Assembly: GCA_907163375.1 (NCBI GenBank)
Contig: CAJQUW010008020.1
Location: 496,001 to 560,000, forward strand
Direction of reading: 5' to 3'
Source: Prostheceraeus crozeri
Taxonomy: Eukaryota > Platyhelminthes > Polycladida > Euryleptidae
DNA: 64,000 nt
Position 1 is the stretch's first letter. Each line of letters opens with the position of its first letter. Both the position numbers and the translations under genes were made by a program. Positions 54,380-64,000 of the stretch are shown here, in pieces. The notes beneath the pieces were generated by a model, which worked only from the letters and a program-made list of their open reading frames with translations, made no database searches and was not told where the DNA came from.

Positions 54380-57300
54380 ATTAGTCAGCAGTTCCAATTA
54401 TTATTGAAATTTCTCTATAGAACTTATCAATTAATAGAAATTATTTGATCACATGACTGAATTGGTTGTAATGATTTGATAACATCAACCAATTAATGGC
54501 AATTTTCTATTATCCCTAGTACTAAAGTGGAAGAAATCTGCATTCTAAAGCGCCACATAATAAAATTTCAGAAGGCTATGTTGTATTAGTAGGTTGGCAT
54601 ACTGAAGAGAACAATAACCCTCAGAGGCAAGCCGCTTTAGAGAGTAAAGCGTGAGTCATTCTTTGTTAGACAGCAGGAGCGCTGTCGGATAACAATAGCT
54701 GCTATTGAGGACACCAGAAGTTCACGTTGCTACATGTACGGGAATTATTCTCCGCTTCACCTCTCCGAGGTTATGTGGCTGACTCTGACTTCGAGTGTCA
54801 AGTTGAATTTCCGTCAGTCATATTGTAATTGAGTGCAATTGATTGTAAATTGATTGTAATTAATTTGTTTATTGAAATGGTCTTGAAAGAATTGAAAGTC
54901 CAAAAATGTGCATTCTACATTTTCTTGTAACAATCAATCGTGACAGATGCTGATCAACCTGGTTGATCAACCAACGGCAGCTCTGAAAAATTCGGTGAGT
55001 TTTCTGTTTCTCTGATATTCAAAAGACTTGTAGTACATGTGTGTTGTGTAGCACTAATGTAAAGTGCGTCTAAGACTTCTGCAGTTAAAATGCCACTCTT
55101 AATAATGTGACTAAATAAAATTTTGTGGAATATGCAAATTATAAACTTCAGAAAGATGTAAATTTTCGCGGTACTTTGTAATTGTCAATTTCATACATTC
55201 ATTCACGTTACCTTTTCTCGGTAAAACCTCTGAGAAGCAAATACGTACTCATATGGAATCTGCTAAAACCCACTGTTATATGTGGTGTCCAATCAGGTGT
55301 CCGAACTAATGTAGAAAAGAGTAGATACACGCATGTGAAGGGTTAATTGAATTGGCAAATCAAGTTTGTGATTCAGTGAGCTCTGACCCGATTAACCAAA
55401 TTCAATGGCACTCTATGGTATTCTATGACACGCAATGGGAATGCCATAGCACACCTCAACATTCAATCGAACTCAATTGGATCCAGTTGCAGTGGAAGTG
55501 GGAAAACATGAGTGCCATAGAAGCTATCCAAAAGAAGCAAACGCGCAGCTACAGTTTTGACTCCGTAATCTGACTTTGTCCAATCATATTGCAGCATTTG
55601 CATGTTCAGTATAATTTCAGATGCCTTTGGCATGTGCAACAGTCATTGTTAATCACATCCTTTGGTCGTGTTTCAGTGTCTCATATTTTTATGAAAATCC
55701 GTCATTTGTTGAATTAATCATTTTATCCGGTTTGTCTCAACAATCACACCAATGGAGTTAGTTCAATTGAAACTAATTTATTATTTGCATAGTCCATCAG
55801 TTAAATCATCAAGTCCTCATTGTTCCAGCAATGTATTCACGCACTGTTTTATTGAATTATGCCATTACTTAGATTTTTCGAAGTAGGAATTAGAACTACT
55901 TTACTATAATATTTATGTTGACAGTCTTATCTATTCCTCGTTCTATTGTCGTATGTGTAAAGTAGCCAGTTCAACAATACGTTCAAGTGCTATGCAATGT
56001 GTGTTATCATAACATAAAAATTATTGTAAATTTGAATATTTTAATGAGATTTAATTATTTAGGATATAAATTGAAAAATCGTAGACCTTTCTAAGCGAAG
56101 ACCTACGCATACATTTATGCTATAAGTCTTGAAGATACGCTGTAATCACTTAAATGATGCAGCAGTTTGTTACATCGAAATTATAACAACATTTTTCTTA
56201 TTTTAGATACCGGGTATATCTTTTGATTCCGCTTGTTTCACAGCCTTCTTACTGGCCCATGCATATTATCGCAAGTTATCTAGGGGTCTAGCAGTTAGTT
56301 CAAACAGCTGCGCAAATATCATCCTAATGCTACGCAAAGTTTTTAAGTAAACAATTTTGATTATATTTATAAATTTCAGTTCGGGTTAATCGGGTTCTTT
56401 CAACGAGTCTGCTGCGTCTTCTGAGAAATCCGCGTTTGGTGAAATCCTCGAAACGGTGTTTTAAGCCATGAAGTAAGTTATCAAGTCCTCAGTGTTCTAA
56501 CAATTTATACACTATACTATCTGATTGAATTATTGTCAAATTATTTTTGGTCTTCTAACTATCATTTAGAAAATCGTTCTTTAATTTCACTTTCAAAACC
56601 TTTAATAGGTATTCTAACAGGTTGACTCCATTGTTTCATACGTGGTTGGAAAGATACTGAAAAATCAAACATAAATTTTCTTCAACCAATTAAGAAATAA
56701 TATTAAATTATTATTCTGTACAACGTTTCGCTTTCTGCTTCTGCTGGTTCAATCATAAAAAATAAAGGGAACTTTAAAATCACATTGAACGAATTGCACC
56801 AGAGTCTGATGCATGGGAACTGCTTTCTCTTGTTCCCACAGGCCGACGAATTTCTATGTTCGTAATGCTGCGGTGCATAGTTGACCATTGAATCACTTTC
56901 ATAGAGGGATTGGCACTGTATGCAATTAGCAGTTAATAGACATGTGATGTAGGGACAGTCACGTGTACTCACACTCTAGATCTTATTGTGTGAGCCGATT
57001 CTCCAACATATGACGATCTGCAACCTGTACATTCAATGAGACATATACAAAACTTAAGCAATCACACACTGCATATGTTATTGTAGGATTGAATGAATTA
57101 CTTTTATGCTAGTTTATCTTTTCATTATCACAGTCCTTTCGTTTTCGCCTAAGCAACTGTTGTTACATACTATATGGTATCTTCAACAAGTTTACCTTTT
57201 GAGCGTTCTTTGATTTTATGATATCTTTCCCAAATCGCTCTTTATTTCACTGTTGTGTAATATAATTTCACACTCTGTGGGATACCACTGTCGAACTAAA

Positions 57301-57510
57301 ATTGATCTTTATATAAAAATGATAAAAGATAAAGATATAACCAAATAGGTTCCACTCTATGGTTGCAAATATGTAGGTATGTAGTATAGTTACATATTAC
57401 TACAACAATGAAAAGATAGTCACAATATAGTTACAATGTGTGAAAACCGAGGATATAAGCAATAATAAAGAACCCTAAAACAAATAGAATTACAAGCAGC
57501 TCCGTTAAAC
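54380..57510. other. No recognised gene
   Basis: AT-rich intergenic DNA apart from the short repeat at 55389-55429. No domain recognised in its small frames. Confidence 0.5.
55389..55429 (+). repeat. Short dispersed repeat, copy 2
   Basis: Matches 4060-4100 (cgattaaccaaatt, actctatg, attctat) with about three differences. Confidence 0.5.
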
Positions 57511-57514
57511 TTTA

Positions 57515-57781
57515 TTGTTGGTTGAAGCTCATCGCACGCATCCACATGGTCAACTGAATTTCGATGAGTTGATACCTTGGTTGAAGAGAGTAGCAGCCGG
57601 TGAGGGGATTCGGACTACGAATCTTTGGATACTGAGATATTACAAGCAAATACAGAATTCTCGTCCACTTCCTCATTTTATATCTTTCCGATACCGAACT
57701 GATGGTAATGGTATAAGCGATGGCTCCATGGCGCCCGCTATATTTGAAAGTCTAATAAACATTCCAGTTTTAGTACCTTGA
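57515..57781 (+). pseudogene. Unrecognised coding-like fragment
   Basis: An 89-codon frame without an ATG at its head reads LVEAHRTHPHGQLNFDELI, WLKRVAAGEGIRTTNLW, RPLPHFISFRYRTDGNG and ends FESLINIPVLVP. Its balanced composition and lower AT content than the flanks suggest real coding ancestry, as an exon or an element fragment. I do not recognise the family. Confidence 0.35.
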
Positions 57782-57789
57782 GAAGTGGA

Positions 57790-59364
57790 TTTATCCACGT
57801 GGAGTTTTCAAGGATGACAGATGTTGATTGAAACTATGGATAGAAAGAACACCGCTATCTTGGAGTAAGAACGTCGGTGGAATTATCTCGAACGAATCAC
57901 CAAGGTGTTACTCAGCTAAGTCTGAGACATGAGAAGATCCGAAGACTCAGATCTATGCATATGCAACATTTGAAGCTAGCGGTAATTGAATTGTACTACA
58001 GGCACACCTAAACAATCATTTGTAATCCAAATTATTGCGGGGGTCCTGATATTGATTGGCCCCCCCTTGAAAAATATTGGGGGTCTCGACCCCTCGGACC
58101 CCCTGTTACGCCGCCCATGCTCATGATGCAACGTGCGCAATATTCTGCGTATGTGTTATAATGCTGTTCTTTTCGAAAATTAAGTAACCTTAATCCGACG
58201 GCACTCTAACACGAAAAATTAATGCACACATACGCAAGCAGAATCGTAAAAGAAAATAGTTCTCTGGAAGTCGTCATTAATATTCAATTCGGTTGCTTTA
58301 AACTCATATTTCAAATTGTACGTTAAAATATTAAAGTCTAAATCAAAAATTGAATGTACTAAGATACACTGTAAAATTCGATATTCTATAGATTGACGAT
58401 GTTTCCAAAATACATGTGGTTATAACTTTAGATAGTCTTGTACCAAGGATTCCATTCCAATACGTTTCCTTTTGTAACTCGGCTTTGTAGCCTCTGCACA
58501 ACTTTCCCGTTTGTCTGTAACGCCTACCTTGTGTGATTCATTCATTCATTACGGTAGGTACATGGGCAGCATGTAACCAATGCGTTGTCTGACCCCTATG
58601 TGCATGCAATCTTAGTACAAACTCACAGATTTAGAGGTGATAACGGATGATTCACGCTGGTGACTTTCAAGTTCCCTTTCTCTAAATAATCTGTGTACCA
58701 ACTGCATGTATGAGTTCATCACATCTTCATTTCTCCCGTCAGAAAGTTAGAAGGTCATTACATGAAAGGTCTTTAATGTCTGACGTCATATTTTGTCACT
58801 GAAATTTCTATAATGTTTGGTCTTAATCAGACAATGTGCCAAAGCAATTTCTAGATATTGAAATTCTCTGCAGTATACGAATTGGGGAGCACCAATTGAA
58901 CCGCTTTGAGTTTTCCTTTTATAGATTAATTGCTCGATAGAATGCCTGCTGATTGAATGTTTGCATCTTTAATATACTTATTACTCAACTAATGTAAGCG
59001 CTCTGTCAATTGTCATAGCCATATGTGAAAATGCATAGCAATCAATAACTTCTTACATATTTTGCATTGCTGTTCTTCTTATTTTATCACGGCTTTTGGT
59101 AACGTCTCTATATCCGTCCGTTTCCGTGTTCTATTTTATCATCTGATCCATTCTCTCACATAGGCCTAACACAAAAGAATAGTCGCTCTGCATCGCCTTA
59201 GAAAGCCGCTGCCTCAGGTGGTGCGAAGAAGAGATGTTGTCATTTTTTATAGAAATTGCACTTCCAACCCTCAAGGTGCTCAATGTTTTGAAGATTCTCC
59301 CCATTTTAAGATTTCTAAATAGCTAATTAGTGAAATTTCGACGGCATTCATAAAATATCACTTT
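57790..59364. other. No recognised gene; G/C-run patch at 58035-58120
   Basis: Mostly AT-rich. At 58035-58120 there is a patch of C and G runs (gcgggggtcctg, ggccccccctt, gggggtctcgacccctcgg) that looks like a degraded repeat end. Confidence 0.45.
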
Positions 59365-59593
59365 AAACACACTGATGCTGGCAAATTGCCTAAGTTAGTG
59401 CGCCTGTAATAATTAATATAAAATCTGCTTTTTGCAAACACAATGTAGATGGAATAATTAAACATTGTTTTCAATATTGTATTAAAAATCAAATGGGCCT
59501 ATCTATTTATTCCATTTACATTGTGTATACAAAAAGAAGTCATTATTAATTATTGCAGGCGCACCAATATAGGCGATTTGCCAGCAGTGTGTT
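59365..59593. repeat. Foldback (MITE-like) element, ~85-bp arms
   Basis: Left arm cactgatgctggcaaattgcc...gtgcgcctgtaataattaat...caatgtagatggaataa and right arm ttattccatttacattgtg...attaattattgcaggcgcac...ggcgatttgccagcagtgtg are imperfect complements around a loop of about 45 bp. Confidence 0.8.
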
Positions 59594-59648
59594 ATAGTTA
59601 ATGTTGAGCTATGTTATAGTTATGTTATAGTTAAGTTATAGTTAATGA
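59594..59648 (+). repeat. Minisatellite (tatgttatagtta)
   Basis: Four to five units of ttatagttaatg / tatgttatagtta directly after the foldback element. Confidence 0.8.
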
Positions 59649-59649
59649 A

Positions 59650-62600
59650 TCCCCTTCAAAATTTCACTAACTTGCTAATTGCAAATCTCAAATTTACCCA
59701 GGCATGGCTGCAACTTTAAAAAGGGAGTTGTGTCGATCTTGAGATATGTGAACTAGGCCTGCTGGTGATTCCTGATATTGGATGGAATGGCAGCTTTTCA
59801 GAGCTGTTTCAATTATTTTCAACTGAGGATGCAACTCAATATTTAATTATTCTATCTCCCAACTTTAGGTAGATTATTATTGTTATCAGTATTCCAGTTC
59901 AGTCATAACATTTTGCAATAGATAGTGTGTTATAGTCATATTTCTCTGTTACAACATTAACAGCATTTCAACATAAGCTGTTCGCAATTCGTACATGTAT
60001 TTATCTCAGATCGACTAATTTCAACAATCTTTTTCAATAGCATGATTAAAGATCAGACATGTCTTTCTTTCATATAAAAGTAATAAAATTTTTTAAAAGC
60101 ACCGGTGATAGAGTTGTCAATGCGGTTGTGTATCAGCAAATCCAATGTGCTAAATTAATGGATTCTTTTGAGAATTTGCTTTCACTGAGTATTGCAAACA
60201 GTAAAAGAATTATTCAAAAGTATGTTTGTATTTCGATTTATTCTCAAGAGCTAATTTCATTTCATAAAAATCGATCTACCATTTCAAGAGCTAGATGCAA
60301 AAGACAAGGTGGTTAATGTCTAAGGCTTTGACTTTCGACTCAGTTATTGACTGCAAGCTTTAAATTTCAAATCAAGATATTAATCTTTGTGTTATATTAA
60401 GTTTGGCTCGTTTTTGCCATAGTTAAAATTTTTTAGATCAAATTGCATGTAGTTGCTTGACATGTTTGGTACTTGTAGATAGCACAATTGAGAAGTGTTT
60501 CAATTTCTTTGTTCTGATGTGAACGAGGCCGCATTATACTGCAAATCCAAATTTCGAAAAGATCACATTTTTCTTCATAGAAATGAAGAAGGAAAAAACG
60601 AAGAGGAAATGATATTTGCAAGCATGGAAATTATGTGTTAAAAAAATCAATTCTTTGTACCTTCTTGTTATAAACGTAATAATACATGAACTTACAGTGA
60701 TTACGATTAAGTAATGATTCACATCTATATCAATCACCATATCGATATGAATAACTCCACGTTTAAAAAACAAAATGTTCTACATCAAAATATTGACCTA
60801 TGTAAAAAAAATTATCAAAACTTAACACAAATGGATCGATCCATTTTAGTTCTAAAATTAAAACTTGTAGTCAATTGTCGAATCAATTGTGAAGGGCTTG
60901 AACTTTTTTATATGTGTACGTAATATTTTGATTGTAAGTTGGGGAGAGTTGCGAAGTCACCAGCACATGGCTTGAAGTCTCCCAGGACTTTGGGACCCAA
61001 AATTTCCTTTAGTTGTTTTCAGACATAATTTTGAAAGAATTTCATATTTTCATGCACTTTTCTGGATGGTTCAGATTTTGCGGATTTTCATATTTAATGT
61101 CCTACTCCCGCAGTTTGATGATAGATATCTTTCTGCATGAATATCACTAATAAGATCAGGACTAGGATTCAGCTCTGTGATCCTGCAATTTTTGAATTAA
61201 TACTTGTCAACTATCTTTTACATCTTGCTCTTGAAATGATTGATCGAACGCCATATTTTTTTTCAAAGAACTGACTTATTGCCCTTGAGAATGACTATGA
61301 TATTATTGTATATTCGCTCTACATGTCTAGTCAGATGGCACCTAGAAAAAGAAACGTGACATAATCATACATTTTTAAAAAAATTCATTTTGTCTAAATT
61401 AATAAAGCTATCCGTCTTTTTTTATTAGTTCGATATGTGATTTATCAGGAAAATACACCTTGACTTTTCTATAAATCTGCTATCATTTGCAATGTGTTGT
61501 GACACAATTTCGAAGGTTAGCATAGCAAATTATTTATGCCAACTATGCAATTACTTATTAGATAAGTAGAGTTGAGTAATGTTTTGATTAGCTGCAATCT
61601 ATTTATCATCATCCTTTGGTATGTATTACTATCGATGCTCAATTGTGCCCACCTGAGGATAGATACAGAGAGAGAGAGAGAGAGAATAATTTCCGACTTT
61701 GACATTTTTGTACGGCTGCTATACGGTCTGCATCTCGGTTCCGTTGCCTATCTATACAAGTCACTTAAGTATATTACTTTGTTAATTTTCATCCATTGTA
61801 TAATTTGCATTCTTGCTTTTGCTAATAATACTTGCAAAGCGCAACGAGAAATGTAAAACCGCTGATTGTGGCAATTGATTGCGGAACTTTGCTTCTCTCT
61901 TATATAGGCCTGTTATATCGCGGAAGTTGATACCATTTATCGCTACTTGACAAATAAATCAGTTAAACAAATTAACTATTGGTTGTTGAAATTTTTATAC
62001 GGCCGCCTTAAATAAAGGAGTGTAAATTCCGACATTTAGTTGTTCTGATAGGAAATAGATCACTATCAAGCAGCGTTTAACGTGTGTGACAACAAAATGT
62101 CGCTTTGCATCTACGATTTTTTAAATGATAAAAAGATAAATATTTTATTTGAAATTCTCTTAGAAGGAAGGAAATAATTACGAGAAAGTATTCATTTTTC
62201 GAATATAGCAAAAGTCACACTAGTAATGAGAGAAAGCTAATCGAGCTTTCCACCTTCCTTCAGATTTTCATAATCATGAAATTAATCAAATTGAGCAGGC
62301 ATATACACGTGTCACTGAAAGATAAAAATGAAGAATTTAACAGGTAAGATAAGAACAGAGCGCGCCGACACATGGGGGGATTGGCATTCAGGTCAGAGGC
62401 GGCTGAGACATTCATGATAAAACATTCAAGCACCGCGAACAACGAGATTACAAAATTGGTATTTATTTATATTGGTGAGACCGGAATTGAAATTAACAGC
62501 ATTGTCGGGAATCGGGATGCGATCTTGTAATAGAAGATGTTAAAAATTTCCTACTGTGGAAGTCATTGCAGGAATACAACCAGAGTTGGAAAAGTCGGAA

Positions 62601-63480
62601 TTGGAATTGACCTTGATAAACCTCAATTCCACTTTTTCGATAGACCTGTGATAAATCTATTTGTACAAAAATTGAAATCACAGTACTCGGCCGTTGTGTT
62701 GACTGCACGCAGAGATAAGAGAGAGATAGATCGACAGAGGGAGCTTTATTCTATTGTTGAATAAAGGGTGTTAATTGTGACTTCGATGGGCCTACAACCC
62801 CGGACAATGTTATTTCAGCGATTAAGCAGACAATGAAAAGACAATCATCTTTGTTCAATCTATTATTTAGTTATTTATCAAGTAAGATAATTAATCAAAA
62901 TAAAGCGATTGTTGAATTTATTTCTTCATAGGATAAGCACAAAAATTGGAGATTACCTTAATTGTTGTACACACGAAAAACAATTGGTTTGTAAAGAGGA
63001 AAATTAACGCTGCATCAAAGGGCAGCAATCCTGTCCGTTCAAATCATAATATAGACAGTTTCAACAAATTATTCTAATAATTAATTATTCAATTACATGA
63101 ACTATTATTCAACTTCCAATCACAACAATTAACTATATCAATTTTTAAGACTATAGTTATTATATATATTATACGATGCGCAACGATAAAAGAAACACTT
63201 ACTTAAGTTCACTTCTTAATGTTGAATTCACTTCAATTCGATCGGACCCACTTATACCAAAATAATATCATAAATAACAGTGTCACTTATACCGTCAATC
63301 TTCAATCGCACTCGCTGATGTGTTGTTGTTTGCTGGCAGGCAGTTGTTGTTGTTACTTCCTTAGTTATGTTACACCACGAGATCCCGAAGTTCTTCTAAC
63401 AGCTACTGAAGATGTCGTATGTGTTGTTGTTGTGTCAATTTCTCATCGTTTCTAATTTATAAATTTAACGAGGTAAGACA
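59650..63480. other. No recognised gene
   Basis: AT-rich intergenic DNA with small frames only. A (GA)n tract lies at 61664-61686. Confidence 0.5.
61664..61686 (+). repeat. (GA)n microsatellite
   Basis: About eleven GA units (agagagag...). Confidence 0.9.
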
Positions 63481-64000
63481 AATTCGTCTATGTAACCGAG
63501 GCTGCTTGGTTGATAACTCGATGAGTTAATTTTATACTTATATTTCGGCTGTCACAGCCCTTTTCAAAGTATAGAGTAGAAAAGATTTACAAATGGAGTA
63601 CAAAGCTATATAAAAATGTTTTCAAAAATCAAAATGTCACGTATATACCACAGAACAAGGAGAAGTAGAATGCGTGTTATCGGCTGCCGGCATAGTGAAT
63701 TATGAGGCTGACTCCCAGTGGGAAAAGTGTCACACTCCTCTCGCCCGCGAGCGATCAATAGAATACTAAGCGTTTCTGTCTGTCCATGTTGATAAACGTT
63801 TCACGTGGCTTACACCTATTCACACAGTCTCTAAATGCTGGCTTTGATCTATAATTTGGTAACCCTTCTAAATCTCCTTTATTAACTGGCGAATAAAATG
63901 TATCTTCTGACGGTAGACAGAAGATTCAGACAATTCATTGCGTTTAAAAGAAACATGTGCGCGGTAATTAGCAACCCGACAAAATGAATGTAAATATCTC
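63481..64000 (-). other. Possible retroelement end fragment
   Basis: The minus strand near 63575-63545 reads tttgaaaagggctgtgacag followed by ccgaaatataag, a stem-loop plus CGAAA arrangement often seen near ends of Penelope-like and related retroelements. Weak IR..KEI and TDRN-like frames upstream give no firm domain. It runs off the window edge. Confidence 0.2.

Overview
The window looks like nuclear DNA of an aquatic invertebrate animal. The evidence is AT-rich, intron-bearing sequence with GT-AG splice sites, TATA boxes and AATAAA signals, an F-type (fucose-binding) lectin gene, and dense remnants of animal transposons (Tc1/mariner, piggyBac, hAT-type MITEs, Crypton, Penelope-like, several non-LTR lineages). 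The phylum cannot be fixed from the sequence. Only one ordinary host gene is clear: the 5' exon of a secreted two-domain F-type lectin at the left edge, minus strand.

The centrepiece is a large self-synthesising (Polinton/Maverick-type) element at 11453-27774. It is about 16.3 kb, has about 965-bp terminal inverted repeats (TIRs) beginning AG and ending CT, and is flanked by a perfect 6-bp target duplication (atcata). The right half carries, on the minus strand, a spliced protein-primed type DNA polymerase B gene with an N-terminal zinc-finger region. It is now a pseudogene with frameshifts and stops, but its exonuclease and polymerase motifs can still be read. The left half carries plus-strand genes not usual for Polintons: a two-repeat TATA-binding-protein (TBP)-like protein, a DEDDh-type exonuclease, a small RING-like zinc protein, three copies of a domain that also forms the N-terminal part of the element's own polymerase (family A), and three members of an unknown beta-rich family (family B). 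I could not find an integrase, capsid proteins, packaging ATPase or protease.

The element also has its own regulatory layout. Three promoters share a TGATTGG (inverted CCAAT) plus TATAAAA arrangement, with matching strong splice donors after two of them. Three 88-bp and three 84-bp tandem repeats, plus the TIRs, carry 14 copies of the AP-1-type site TGAGTCA. The working picture is a mobile element with virus-like transcription control: an inducible host-factor array, its own TBP-like factor, and duplicated polymerase-accessory domains. Several plus-strand genes are still open while polB has decayed.

Left flank (1-11450): lectin gene, LINE and piggyBac fragments, a Tc1-like element (4301-6088), two 256-bp hAT-like MITEs (one splitting a proline-rich repeat ORF), a CxxC-type transposon-associated pseudogene, and a 117-bp-arm foldback element. 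Right flank (27781-64000): a second Tc1-like element (29549-30932), a Penelope-like tail next to a Crypton tyrosine recombinase gene with one stop, a nearly complete but broken piggyBac gene, an internally deleted piggyBac (48758-49973), the third MITE, and a 3.6-kb non-LTR retrotransposon with a restriction-like endonuclease and a tRNA-like segment upstream of its ORF. The remaining 55-64 kb has only short repeats and inverted-repeat elements.
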